Shown here in pieces: positions 10,682-22,310 of a DNA stretch of 64,000 bases. A model generated the notes under the pieces. That model was not told the DNA's origin. It was given only the letters and a program-made list of their open reading frames with translations, and did no database searches. Location of the stretch: assembly GCA_023213395.1 (NCBI GenBank), contig CM041465.1, positions 104,477,741-104,541,740 on the forward strand, given 5' to 3'. Each line of letters begins with the position of its first letter. The stretch's first letter is position 1. A program made the translations under genes and the position numbers. This DNA comes from Cycas panzhihuaensis (lineage: Eukaryota > Cycadophyta).

Positions 10682-13129
10682 CTAATACTGCCCTGCTCCT
10701 GGGGTATCATCTCTTGGTCTATGTGATCCCTCTCCTGGGGACCATATACCTCCCAGACTCCTCTTGCACCTCTGGGAGCTCCTTGCCTTACTCCCCTCAT
10801 CCCGAGGCCTCCTAGAGATCATTGTCATGGTGTGGGTATATGTCATGCTCCTCGATGACCTCGACTCCATCTGGTCCACCAACTGATCGTATCATACATG
10901 GATACAATCCCTCTCACCCTCTACTCCTCAAAGTCACTCCTCCAGCACTATTATCCTAATGTCACTCTCTCCATCACCACTTGCTCCTCCCTAAGCCTCT
11001 AAAGCCTGGACTCGGTCTCGCAGAGCATCTCTCTCAGCTCTGGTCGCATCTAGCTCCCCCTGTAGCCATCCCACTCACACCTCGTGCTCCTGGGACTCTA
11101 CCGCACATACTTCTCTAGCCCTAACTAAAGGGGTGAATGCCACTATGTGGTCCCCTAATGATCGTGGCTCCTCTCCTACCTGGATAGGAGGCTATTTCTC
11201 TATGTAGGCCCAGGGGAAATCTCTCGAACTACTACCTCAACTAACCTCCTAATGTCCACTGCTCCTGCAAAATCTAATATGCCACATGTCAATATATATA
11301 TCTATAAGTACACCAAACAAATCAAACGAAGCACAACAACTAGATATCTAGTGATTGAAAGACGATAGATAAAGGTAGTATCTCACCTGCTAGAACTGTC
11401 GACTCCCTAACTCGAACGATCACTTCCTCCTCAAGTCCTCCCCCTACTATTGGCACCTCCTCCTCCTCTAGTACTACCTCTCTGACCACCTGCCCTGTGG
11501 GGGTACCTCTGCCCTCCTTTGCTAGTGCTACCACTACTTGGACTCTCCCCACTATCCTCAGCTTCTGGACTGGTGTCTGGGAAGCTCCACCTCTCCCTAC
11601 AGTTCCTGAAGGACCTGCCTCTCCACCTGTGGCTCCAGATGGTCCTACCTCTCCTCTCGTGATCCCTTATGGACCTGCCTCACCACCTGCTACTCCTGAT
11701 GGGTCAGCCCCATCACCCTCGTCGTCTCCATCATCATCATCTCCCTCGCCAGGGGCACCTCCTACCTCATCATCACTATCCTACCTCATCCCTCTATATG
11801 GATCTGATGTATAGTCTTCCATGGTGAGGAGGTCTAGTGATGTAGCCTCCACTGAATGCTTGACATGTTCCTGGTGCTCGGTTCTGCTGAACTGAGTCTA
11901 CCACCCGTGGACCATGGAAGCCCATGCTAAAATCAGATGTGGTCCTCCTAGTGGTGCCACTGCCCCAAAATGATCGAAGAACCAACACTGTAGCAGTGTG
12001 CTATAGGATAATCCTCCTCTCCTAGCTCCCCTGATGGCATCTAACTGGGCGACCAAGTTTGCTGCTATCAATGTGGCCTAGTCCAATCTCTCCCTAGCCT
12101 CACATCTCCTCATAGTGTCCTTCCACCCACCGAGTATGTCTCTATAATTCTGTTTCTGGGATATCTAGAACAGAATGCACAGTGTAATCAATTTCATCAC
12201 ACAAGGAATCTTGGACATGATCATACTCTGTATAGGTATGTCTCTCCTCTCCCATTGGTCCTGACCTGTGAAATAGGTCACTGCCTCCCTATGTGTAGTG
12301 TCATTGCTAGGCAATGCACCTAGCGATGCTGGTGCTCCTACCGTCGATACTTCCAAGATCCTCCTAACATCTCCTGGTGTGATAGTAATATCTCCTACTT
12401 GGGGGAGATGAAATACGTACCTCTGTCGATCCCAATGTGAGACAATGCCCACTAAGAGGCACTGGTCGGATGCATACTACAGTGTCCAGATGGCCTTCAA
12501 TAGACCACACATCCCTAGCACTTGCTAACCTCCTCAAGATATCATCTTGACAAAGCTAAGCCTAACTACTCCTATATTCTTGCAGTTGTCCACCACGATA
12601 ACTGCCTACAAAACACCTAAGAAACCAGTCAAAATCCATCTAAATCTACTTGCTTGCCTTTATGACTGGCCCTCGTTCCTCTCTGATTAAGGTTTGGCTC
12701 TTGTTTGGGCCATCTTTTATATTTTTTAGCTAATATGCCTTTGCACCGTGTTAAAATCCATGGTACCGCAGAGTTTAGCATAGGGCCTACTGAGATTTTA
12801 GCATGATCTCAGCGGCCCCACAACAAAGATCACAGCACTATGATCTTCGCCATGGTGCCAACATCACCCCCATATAATAGGAGGTTTCCTACCCAAAAAT
12901 CAAAAAACTTTTGCCTGGGTGGGCCATGCTTAGGTCCACTGGGACCAGGGTTGCCTAATGCCCCAGTCCCCCCTCTTGCTGGGTCTAATTCAAACTCCAA
13001 GAGATTGCCATTTGCCCATAAGGGGCCCAAAACTACATCAAAAAATGCTAAAAAGCTACAAAACTTAAGTGATGAACTGATTGGAAAAAGGGGCGATCTA
13101 CTTACTAGATCTAGCCTCGCTATCGCCAT
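10682..13129 (-). pseudogene. Tat-B antisense PMD-like gene, three exons
   Basis: The minus-strand exon model is 13129-13106 (MAIARLDL), 12605-11387 and 11264-10682, with GTAAGT...TAG and GTGAGA...CAG introns in phases 0 and 1. Exon 2 holds VSHWDRQRYVFHLPQVGDIT and DVRRILEV, resembling the plant mobile domain (PMD, PF10536). It then has LLQCWFFDHFGAVAP and an Asp/Pro/Gly-rich tail. Exon 3 is stop-ridden and ends in a basic SRRPRDEGS...GEGSHRP tail. PMD proteins are known both as cellular proteins (MAIN/MAIL1) and as parts of plant transposable elements. Here it is antisense to pol. The function is unknown. A TAG follows CILF in exon 2, as in every copy. Confidence 0.72.
12751..12847. promoter_or_regulatory. 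Palindrome pair in intron 1 of Tat-B PMD gene
   Basis: A degenerate 28-bp palindrome centred on GGTACC (12751-12778) is followed by a 22-bp one with perfect arms AAGATCA and TGATCTT (12826-12847). The Tat-E intron carries the same two at the same two lengths. A regulatory role is inferred from recurrence only. Confidence 0.5.
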
Positions 13130-13287
13130 CTCATCCCTCTAGTCTCATCGACTATCTTTGCATCCTGATTCGACAGTCTGATCTCCCTCTATGTGCCTCT
13201 AAAGTTCGGCGGTGCTTCGCTGCATAAGGAGAAGGGCTCTGAATTGTTCATGAGCTCGTGAAGATGAATTCCATTTTCATCGAGTTT

Positions 13288-13296
13288 CCTTATATA
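13288..13296 (-). promoter_or_regulatory. TATA box of Tat-B antisense PMD gene (divergent promoter)
   Basis: The minus strand has TATATAAGG 159 nt upstream of the PMD ATG. The block is nearly self-complementary (CCTTATATAGG on the plus strand), so it could also drive the sense aRNH gene. It is conserved in Tat-E and Tat-F. Confidence 0.6.
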
Positions 13297-13857
13297 GGCG
13301 GGGACCCCAACAGGCACTTCTTTCATTTCTCTTGCCACAACATCCCTTGGGACCATCTCTCTTCCCTGATCACTTTTGCCTTTTCGGTCTGCCTCCTATT
13401 TCACCTCCGTGGATTTCTTTCTTTCCTAACCCTCTAGGCACATTTATGGCACCCCTTCCTTAGCCTTACGAGGCCCCTTCTGCCTTGTTTTATGTGCCAC
13501 CTCCATTTATAGTCAAGTTTATACTCATTTGGCTTGTTTTTCCATCCTGAAACCATTTTTGTTGCCGTTTCGTATCTCTGGGGCTCCTAAAGATAGCATC
13601 TCCTTTGTTTAGGATCGCATTTTGCTTCTTTAAATGACCTTTGGCACCCCCAGAGGACCCTTTCTACTGTTGGTTCTTTCTCGTATGTTAGATAGTCCTC
13701 TTCGCCCTCGGGTAGCCTCGTCTTTAGGTCTTCCTACCCTTCGCGGCCCTGATTAATAACCACTTGAGTCCTTTATGACTATTTCATATCGTTGACTCCT
13801 CTTCGCTCATGGATCTCGTCAGCACTTTTTCTCTACCAAGACCTCAATCCTTTTGTC
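13297..13857 (+). other. Leader between divergent TATA and aRNH, Tat-B
   Basis: The stretch resembles the equivalent region of Tat-E and Tat-F at DNA level (Phe/Pro-rich when read from CGAGTTTCCTTATATAGG). It contains several stops in every plus frame. I see no gene here; it is probably the 5' leader of the aRNH transcript. Confidence 0.5.
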
Positions 13858-14018
13858 ATGGCGTTATTTATTTTCACCAATGGTGGAAGTCATGGCAGCC
13901 CTGGCCCTTCTGCCACTACATGGATTCTTCGTGACCCTTCTAGACATGACTTCATGCATTCTAGACATTCTAGGATCTTCCTCCCCGAGGCCACCAATAA
14001 CAAAACTGAGTACACAGT
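13858..14018 (+). pseudogene. Tat-B additional RNase H (aRNH), 5' half
   Basis: It starts ATG at 13858: MALFIFTNGGSHGSPGPSAT, then GIFLPEATNNKTEYT-like sequence up to 14018, where Tat-C interrupts it. The remainder continues at 27740. The family is the plant/archaeal-type RNase HI acquired by Tat elements as a second RNase H. The first catalytic Asp is Asn here (FTNGGS against FTDGGS in the relatives), while the second catalytic residue (Glu of TEY) is kept. Confidence 0.85.
14014..14018. repeat. Target-site duplication of Tat-C, left copy
   Basis: ACAGT precedes the Tat-C 5' LTR; ACAGC follows its 3' LTR at 27740-27744. Four of five bases agree, the 5-bp size is usual for Ty3/Gypsy, and joining the flanks restores the aRNH reading. 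Confidence 0.75.
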
Positions 14019-16634
14019 TGTTTCCTAGCTACTGGGAGTGGACTCGAGACACATTGACCCAGGTATGTTCAGGTATATGTTCTCACTTCTCCGTGCTCAT
14101 GCTTGATTGAGATTATTTAGCGTAGACTACTTGGCATATGCCTGCCTGCATGCATTGCTTCTCTGCCTGATCATATTACATGTGCTTATAGCACACTATT
14201 AGCCTATGATGACTCACGATGGGGGCATTCCTCAGTGAATGCTACACCCCATATGGTGCATAGCCACCCACATCGTCTCCACAACCTCTCGAGATGCTTC
14301 AACCAGTCATGTTTGCCCATGTTACAAAATTTTGCTCATGTTGCAGTCTCCTCCAAGTCTGATTAATTCCTTGGTTGAGACCCATTTTACTGTTCTAGCT
14401 ACTTGCCCATCATCTAGGTATTTCCCCTAGTTGTTTTAGGCTTAATTTACCCTTAGTGACAACTCCAAAACCTTTATTTCTGCTCTTTTTATCTTTTTTT
14501 TGCTGTTAATCTAGTACCGTTGTAAACTTAGTGGTACCACGGTCTTTGCCACAAGATCTTGTCGGGTTTACCACTTGCATTGTTTGAATTTCAAAAAAGA
14601 GAACCACGTGACAATTTCCACTTTTTTCGCAAAACTGCCGCATGGTGCTTACTCATTTGCATCGCCCTGACATCCCCAACGTTCACCTACAGTGAACAGG
14701 GGATAAAGGGAGTTTTTCTCTTTATTTTGAAGATCTTTTAGTTCATTTTTACAATTTTTTACTTAATTTTTATAGAAAAACATACTTAACCTTCACAGAA
14801 ATCTGCTACAAGGAAGGATACATTGTTACAAGCTTGATTCCAGGGACCATTCTTTACCTCTGACTCAAAGAGGGCTTTACATCTTCTTGTAGGTGACCAA
14901 GGCTTCAAGGAGGACTACTACCAAAAGCTCTCCAAAAAGACCAACTACCAAAGCCCCAAACTTACAAGGACATCTTCACACTTCTCTCCTTTCTAAAACC
15001 TACCATTATTATCTACCAAATGCTGGTTATCTTTGCTGTTTTTAATAGAAAATTTATGCTTAGTTCTTCCACAATAAGGTACTCTCTACATCTAATTTGT
15101 AATTTGTGTTGTTTCTTCATGTTTTGGTGAATAAACTTTTAGTTTGTATACCTTCATGTTGTTGTACTTAATTAGCATTACTTCCTTATGTTTTTTGAAA
15201 TATTATTGCTTCTCCCAATCATCCCAACCAACCCATTCTTAGGTGGCTGTTGCAAAGGGGCAACACAGAGAGGATTTGAGGGAGGAAGACGAGGTTCCAC
15301 CCCCCTTGCTGTCCTTCTTCCCAAGGGTTTCGTCCCTTGTTCTCTTTCCCTTTGCCTTTAATGCCTTCCTAGGAATCGGGTTAAGGGGGTTTGGGAATCC
15401 AGTTTCAGAGCTAAACTAGTGTTGGCAACCCATTGCCATGCCAGTTCTAAGAATTCCATTCATTAGTTTTGGGCCCTGCATAAGCCCCAAACCCTTTCCT
15501 TGCTGGTTAATAGTTCACCATTCACCCAACCCAATGATTTGCTATTCGTAGCATCTTGTTCCTTAGGTGTTTACATATCTCCCCATTACCTTCTTCTTTC
15601 TCACTATTTGTCACCCCGTGGCCTTGTTGTGAGTCTGTTTCCCCTTCCTGAGTTGAGTGGAGATTCCTTGTGGGTGAGTTAGCCATTCCGAGGCTATACT
15701 CTTCTCTTTTGGGTGTCGCTTATGGTATATATTTGCGAGAGATTTTGTTACATATTATTGCTTTACATTATTACATATTGATGCTTAGCTTAGTTTTATG
15801 TAGTTCCATTTGAGTTTAGCATCTATACTCAGTCTACTTTGTGGCCCCTCTTCCGAGAGGGAGATACTCACCTAGTTTGTTTACAGGATCTTGCATTGGT
15901 GGAGCTATGCGTGGAATGAAACCCATTGCAGGTTAGTTCTACATTTAGTGCATTTCTTGTTATTTCACATTTTTGCTTCTTTTCTGCTTTCTATTTTTGC
16001 ATGTTTAAGGGGAGGTAAGTTAGCCCCTCTTTGGTTACTTGCGGCAACTATCGCCGACCGACATCGCATGCGCAATGAGCAGAGCAGGAAGGAGCGGGAA
16101 CTAAAGGGACAAGCAGCACTCCACTCGTACACTAGATCCAGGTACTCTTCTTATCCCTATATCTCTTCTTTATGCCATTGTCTTTTATGCACATACTTGT
16201 ATAGTTAGGAACGTATAAAGAATTGAAAGGGAAAAAGGAATGTATGTTTGCTTTACATTGTTTTATCTATTGGTTAGCTTAGTATAGTTAGATCGTTTAC
16301 TTTGTGTTAGAGCTACCCATGTTTTATCCCTTTTTTTTAGCCTACACCTAGATGCTACTTTACCCACATTCCTATTTTTGCATTGCCTTCTCATCTCTTC
16401 GAGAAGGCACAATGCGCTAGGTCCTTTCCTCCTCTTCCTAGCCATCCAAGGGATAGGAAGGCCTCGCTTTGCACAGTTACCTAGAAGCAACCAGGCATCT
16501 CTGCAGTTCTGAATCTGTGCTCCGGCACATGGACACCCTATGAGGTGAAGTCCTTGCTGTTTAGTTTAATTCAGCTTTGTCCATTTCATTCCCTTTACTA
16601 GACGTAGGGACACCACCCTATGGTAAGCATTTCA
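14019..16634 (+). repeat. 5' LTR of Tat-C (2616 bp)
   Basis: It begins TGTTTCCTAGCTACTGGG and ends GTAAGCATTTCA. It is alignable by eye along its full length to 25130-27739 and, inverted, to both Tat-E LTRs. U3 carries a palindrome cluster at 14522-14562. A weak TATA-like GGATAAAGG lies near 14700. The short open stretches inside have no family resemblance. Confidence 0.93.
14522..14562. promoter_or_regulatory. Palindrome cluster in U3 of Tat-C 5' LTR
   Basis: GTAAACTTA leads into the perfect palindrome GTGGTACCAC (14531-14540), and the perfect 12-bp palindrome ACAAGATCTTGT follows at 14551-14562. This is the same AAACTT-GGTACC and AAGATC pairing seen in PMD intron 1 of other copies. The 3' LTR counterpart lies near 25623-25670. 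Confidence 0.55.
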
Positions 16635-16652
16635 CTAGTGACCATACTGGGG
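16635..16652 (+). other. Primer-binding site of Tat-C (candidate)
   Basis: CTAGTGACCATACTGGGG follows the LTR end directly. It matches the block at the same place in Tat-E and Tat-A and partly matches a tRNA-Arg 3' end complement. The remaining leader to 16806 shows no gene. Confidence 0.6.
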
Positions 16653-16806
16653 AACTGCCAGTCAAGGAACTAGTTTCGCTTCCCCTTTTCATTGGTGTTC
16701 TTACCTTTAGGTAGCCTTCTTATCCTACTTTTCAGTTGGGCAGCCCCTAACATAGTTGTTTTATACCCCTTTTGCTTTCTTCTAACGATGCTCGCAAAGG
16801 CCTTGC

Positions 16807-19100
16807 ATGCGATATTTCTCACGTCGCTTGCAAGGCCTATCGCCGTTGTTAGAAGACCCATTGCCTTGTTCCCTTCCGTCGTCAAATCCTAATTTGACAA
16901 TGGAAGGTTACCAGTCTGATTGGGCTTATCATACCATGGTCTCGGGAACTCAACAGTTTCCCGCGTCCATTCTGGAATCCACCCACAAAGGTGATGATTC
17001 CATCTATTATTCGGGTGACCCGTTTTGCCCTTCTGAGTTTCATCCTTCTGCGCATGCAGCAGAAGGCCCGTCTCCTCACGAGACTCACCATCCCCTTGGT
17101 GAATCTTACGAGGAGCGCCTTGAGGGGTCCCCAACATTTGAGATCCCATCGAGCTTGTATGGTTACGAGGATACCCCTCCTGCCAACATGGTCAAAGTGC
17201 TCAGTGAGTACTTTCGAGCAACTCGCCTTCAACCACGCCCCAGGTGGTTTGAAGAAGTTCTATGCAATGTAGCGTCTTCTTCATCCATACTTGTGCCTCC
17301 TACAGCAAATGACTCTTCTACCTGTGCACACTCGTCCCATGCCATGTCTACACCGGCTTCTAGGGCAAGTGTTGTGCCATCTATCCCTAGCCATGGTCCT
17401 ATTTCTTTAGGGTCCGTTCGTGGTATGTTGTTCCCCCAGCTTAGGGTTAGCATGCCATTCCCGAGTCAAACAAATGTGCCACCTTCAAACGTGGCACATG
17501 CGTTTCCTAGTAGGCCTTGAGGTCCAACTAATGCTACTGCTATCAACTATGTAGGACCCACTCCTACATGCGTCCAAAACTCATATGGTGGTCCTTCCCT
17601 TTACGTGCCCCCAGATTATAGGTCTCAACCTTGGGGGTAGGGTAGAGGAAACCATCTTCCTGCTTATGGGGTGGACCCATTACACCCATATGGGGTTGCA
17701 CCACCTACGGGTGGCCCATATGGGCAAAATTCAGTCCCGCACCCTTCGTTTCCACCATCCAGTGTAACTCTTGTTGCCACGCCTTTGCAAGGGAGCACGC
17801 CTTCCTTCTAAGACGTTTATCTATAACCCCCCTTTCAACAAGGGGCGTTTCCTCAAGGAAGGATGGTTCTACCACCCCCATCCATTCCTTTTTCTTTATC
17901 ATTCGTTGATCCTTTAGCCCATGTGAGGATACGTCCCTTCATAGACTATAGGTCGATGCTGCTATTTGTCGAGGCGCTAAGGACTAACTTGCCGCCTCAC
18001 CCTCTTAAAGTTCCCAAATTTGACGGAACTTTATCGCAAGACCCAACTGAGCACATGCATAGTTTCTCTATGGCGTGCATAGATTATTGGGCTTACGACC
18101 ACATTCTGATGAAGCTATTTCTATGATCCTTGCAGGGTGACGCCCTCAAGTGGTTTTACCATCTCCCTGCCCACTCCATTTACTCATTCTAGCAATTTGT
18201 TGATGAGTTTGTCAATTACTTTGACGTGGCCCGCCCATTCGAGAGCAGAATGAAAGCTCTCCTTTTGCTTAAACAAGGTCACGATGAAATGAATCGTGAC
18301 TTTGTGAGGTGATTTCATGATCTCCTTCACTCTACCAAGGCCACGTTGCCTGAAGAGTTAAAGTGAGATCTCTTCGTCAATGCACTTAACCCTGAAGTGC
18401 ATGTGGAAGTCCTCAAGATGGGGGCAACCATGTGCAACTCTGCAATCATGAGGTGCTTGGCGTTAGAGGCCATTGAGATCCAAGCTGGACTCAAGAAACC
18501 TCTTAAGACCTCACAACGTCATGAGGCACCTCTCCCAGTGAAGGAAACCAAACCTTTGTAACCTACCAGGTCTACCTCTCATCCTACTGAGAGGACCTTA
18601 AACCCTCTTACCTCTGCTATTCGCTCATTTGAATGCACGATGAAGGAGCTTAAACTCCAATCTGCTTCATTATCGACCTCCCATAAACCAGTTCAACAAG
18701 CTTCTCATGCTGTTCCCCCCAAAGGGGGTAACACCCAACCTTCTCAAGCAAGGAGGATCGATCCTCTCCTTGAGAAGAAGTGGTGTTCCATCCACGGGGA
18801 ATGTTTCCATGATGACTCGTGTTGTCGGGCGCAATACCCACGTGATGCCCTGCCGTGCGATTTGTCTCCTAGGCGGGCATCGAGGCCTAACCTCGATCAA
18901 CCCATTCATAGAGATCCATTCCCCAAACACGGGAAGCGTGATTGTAATGTTTAAGAAAAGAACAACCAGAATCAGGATAGATCCCCCGATTCTCGTCCTT
19001 CACATGGTAGAGGGAAGGGTGTGCGAGGTTCATCTTCCTCTTCGTGCTCCCCTAACCACCATGCTCCATCACCTTCGTGATCTTGTAATAAGGGAAAAAA
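16807..19100 (+). pseudogene. Tat-C gag
   Basis: The start MRYFSRRLQGLSPLLED is shared with Tat-A and Tat-E. About 350 residues of Ser/Pro/Tyr/Gly-rich N-terminal extension (with SDWAYHTMVSGTQ and PPTGGPYGQN) precede the gag core: LRTNLPPHPLKVPKFDGT, DALKWFYHLPAHS and DEFVNYFDVARP. The zinc knuckle WCSIHGECFHDDSC fits CX2HX4HX4C. Gag binds RNA and builds the particle. At least eight stops occur (near 17518, 17638, 18124, 18191, 18310 and 18364 among others), mostly CGA to TGA or CAG to TAG relative to Tat-E. Confidence 0.88.
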
Positions 19101-19919
19101 GGTGATTCAGATGCTTGAGACCACTCCCCTCTATGCCTTGACCCAGTCTCAAGTCACAAAAGAGGCAGCTGGTGCCTCTGCGTCTACATCACACCTTGAT
19201 CCTCCTCTGGAAGTCGTTCCTCCAGAGATTCCTGCGCTCCCCAAGAGCATTCTCGTCCACCCCGGTTGCTTCGACTTTAGGAGAGCCCTTACCTAACCCA
19301 CAGGGAGGGGTAGGCCTTTCTCTGTAATCGAAGAGCTTCTTACCGTGGCTGCCGGGATGTCTATCATGGACGTCTTGAGAAGTTGCCCCAAGCAATGAAT
19401 GCTCCTCTTAGAAGCTCTAGGATCGAATGACGTGCCTATTTACGCTTTGGGCACAACCCAAAGTTGCAAACCTGTCATCTCCTTCGATCCTAGAGATCTT
19501 CCCCTAGCCAGTGGAAGGGAATGCCAATGGAACTTCCCTTTCACAATTACCATCAATACTTCCGATTGCACATTACGAAGAACCATCGTGGACAATGGTT
19601 CTTCCGTTAACGCCATGCCCTTGCGCATCATGCAAGAGCTTGGCATTTCTACCTTGGAACCCATTCTATGGTAATGTCAGGGTTACGACGGTAGTGAGAA
19701 GACTCCCCTAGGATCTATCTCGATACCTCTTACTCTCGAGGATAAGACTATCGTTACTGACATCATTGTCCTCGATGTTGACGTTGATTATAACCTGCTT
19801 TTGGGTCGACCATGGCTTGATCAAATAGGAGCCGTGTGTTCCACCCATTGGGGGCAACTTAAATTTGTCTATAAGGGACAAATGAATGTTGGCTCCTGCA
19901 AGCAACCACTCGCTAAATA
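19101..19919 (+). pseudogene. Tat-C aspartic protease domain
   Basis: The core reads RRTIVDNGSSVNAMPLRIMQ, followed by DVDVDYNLLLGRPWLDQIGA. The catalytic loop is DNGSS, a Tat-type variant of the DTG/DSG motif. The 150-residue lead-in (IQMLETTPLYALTQSQ and PEIPALPKSI) is shared with Tat-E and may be a gag-PR linker. In-frame stops after PEIPAL...RALT, after KQ and after PIL break it. It would cleave the polyprotein if intact. Confidence 0.85.
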
Positions 19920-20788
19920 AACTAAACCTTCTACTCAGGCAAGCCATGGCCATACGAAGGGGAAGAAACACCCTTCCAATCATGCCTCGGTCTGCTCCAT
20001 TAGAATCCCCGATTCTGCTCGCCACAAAAAAGATCCCATATCTTCTTCCCTTAATTCAATGCATTTTACCCCCATCGGCGTCGGAAGCTATGGGTATCTT
20101 GCCATATTTGACGATGACGGGTCCCATAGTGAGGATGAGGATCTTCCTCACCCAGTTTTGTTCCTCTGTGCTAGTGGGGGGTATTCTTCTAGTTCTAGGT
20201 CTCCTCCTAGGACCCCTTTTGTTATAGAGCCTGGTCACTTTCACATGTCGCATGCCATTGCACATGTCAGTCATCAGGCTCCTAGCTCTTCCATTCCATC
20301 ACCTTTCACAGGTGATGGCATTGAGAGTTTTCCTCTTACTTTTTATGAGGGATCTCTCCTTGACTCTCCCTTAGAGTCCCTCAGGGATGTTAGGCAGCTT
20401 ACAGATCATGCCAATCCTATCGCTCCCATGCCATCCCGTACCTTGTCCATTCAAAGTTAGGTCATCCATGGGGTGGACTACTTTGAGGACGAGGAGGCTT
20501 CTCTAGAGCACTTAGCTGGCTCCACGCCCAGTTTTACCTTCTGGTCACCATAAGCTTGGCCACCAGAAGGTCTTAGCAATTGGGTCCATACTAGTCGACC
20601 CAATCCCTTCTTCTATTTCCTCTCTTCCTGTTGATCTTGCCCCCCTCCATTTCGAGGAGGGGAATGCTATGTTCATGGGGGCAACTTAGGACATAGTTCT
20701 TACCCTATATAAGATCATTAAGGTAGGGGCGGAATGTACTCCTGATGAAGTGAGGGAATACTCCCTCCTATTCTAGGAATTCCGTGAT
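19920..20788 (+). pseudogene. Tat-C acidic spacer between PR and RT
   Basis: The segment MHFTPIGVGSYGYLAIFDDD, PFVIEPGHFHMSHAIAHV and VIHGVDYFEDEEA matches the corresponding linker of Tat-A, Tat-E and Tat-F. It is Ser/Pro/Asp-rich with no known fold. One stop (CAG to TAG after TLSIQS) and a frameshift after LAGSTPSF are visible. Confidence 0.7.
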
Positions 20789-21660
20789 GTGTTCGCATGG
20801 GACTATTCCAACATGAAGGGAATCAACCCCTCCATCGTCATGCATAACCTTACAATTATTCCTGACGCTCATCCTATGTGTCAGAAGCAGCATCCCCTCC
20901 ATCTAAAGTTCTCAACCACCATTAAGATGGAGGTTGAAAAACTTCTAGACACGGGACTCATCTCTTCCATTGATTACCCTAAGTGGGTATCGAATATTGT
21001 TCCCGTTGCCAAGAAGAATGGGACCATTCGCATATGTGTCGACTTCTGCGACATAAATAACGCCTGTCCTAAGGACAACTTTCCTCTCCCCTTTATTGAT
21101 CAAATAATTGATCGTACAACTAGGTTCGAAGTCATGTCCTTAATGGATGGCTTCTTCGACTATAACCAAATCTAGATTTCTCCTGAAGACCGCCACAAGA
21201 CGACCTTCACTATGCTATGGGGTATCTTTGCCTACAAGGCAATACCCTTTGGTCTCAAGAATGCAGGGGCTACTTACCAAAGAGCCATGCATTTCATCTT
21301 CCATGACCTCATCAACAATACGTTGGAGGTCTTCATAGATGATATGATGGGTCTTTCGCATACCAGAGCCCATCATCCATCTGACTTGTGGGCCATCTTC
21401 TCAAGATGCTGCAAGTATCACGTCAATTTAAACCTGCTCAAATACGTGTTTTCCATCACTTTAGGCAAACTCTTGGGTTTCCTTGTGTCATAACAAGGAA
21501 TCCAAATTGATCTAGAAAAAGTCAAGGCAATCCTTGACATGCCACCACCTAGAACCCAATGGCAAATTAAGTTGTTTCTAGGTATGCTTGGTTTTCTGAG
21601 GTACTTCTTGGCAAATTTCGCCATAAACGCCAAGCCTCTTACGAACCTATTAAAGAAATG
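20789..21660 (+). pseudogene. Tat-C reverse transcriptase domain
   Basis: Starting at MFAWDYSNMKGINPSIVMHN, the palm motifs are VDFCDINNACPKDNF, SLMDGFFDYNQI, FGLKNAGATYQRAMHF and EVFIDDMMG. The connection continues with LGFLVS, QGIQIDLEKVKAIL and FLGMLGFLRYFLANF. Catalytic Asp residues are present. Stops follow YNQI (CAG to TAG), FLVS (CAA to TAA) and LLKK. It makes cDNA from element RNA. Confidence 0.92.
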
Positions 21661-21699
21661 AGCCCCTTTTGTTTGGTTTGACAAGACCTAAAATGCCTT

Positions 21700-22310
21700 C
21701 ACAGGACTCAATGAAGCTCTCCTTTCTGCTCCTATGCTGGCGCCTCCTCGCTTTGATAGGCCCTTCATCTTATACACCTCAGCAACCGATGAATCCCTAG
21801 GCGCAATACTTGCACAGGAGGATGACTCGGGAACTGAGAGAGCTATCTATTTCATTAGCCACACTCTCGTGGCTGCCGAGCTAAACTATCCTCCCGCCGA
21901 GAAGGAATGCCTCTCCTTGGTCCATGTGACTAAGAAGTTTAGGCATTACCTGCTCAGCAATACAACCAAGGTGATCATTCAATCTGATCCCTTGCATTAC
22001 TTACTTTCTCATTCAGACTTGACAGGTAGGGCAGGCCGTTGGGCCATCCTGCTTCAAGAGTTCAACTTACAAGTCATTAACAGGAAGTCAAAGAAGGGAA
22101 TGATAATAGCAGAACAATTAGCTGATGCTGCCATCCCTAATACGAGCAGCGTTCCTGTTGACGACTCTTTCCCGGACAAGTTTATTTTGACTGTCCAAGA
22201 TGCTTCTCCTCACCTGCTCGCTGAGAGTAAGTGGTATGGCGACATTGTGCGATATCTGACTCAGCAAGAATATCGCTCTGAAGCCAGCAATAAGGGTAGG
22301 TCGCGTATCC
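21700..22310 (+). pseudogene. Tat-C pol RNase H domain and connector to INT
   Basis: An open run from about 21734 carries YTSATDESLGAILAQ (Asp), AEKECLSLVHVTKKF (Glu) and IIQSDPLHYLLSH (Asp), then RWAILLQEFNLQVINRKSKK. All three visible catalytic acids of Ty3 RNase H are kept. The tether ends at SNKGRSRIRATARQ, entering INT with a later frame change. This is one of the best preserved segments of the element. Confidence 0.9.

Larger units (their letters stand above)
8742..14018 (+). mobile_element. Tat-B, left visible fragment (INT to middle of aRNH)
   Basis: A plus-strand Tat element interrupted twice: by Tat-A at 8741/8742 in INT, and by Tat-C at 14018/14019 in aRNH. Gag, PR, RT and RNase H lie left of the window beyond Tat-A. 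The element resumes at 27740. The order INT, stem-loop, antisense PMD gene, divergent TATA region, aRNH is complete here. Confidence 0.9.
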
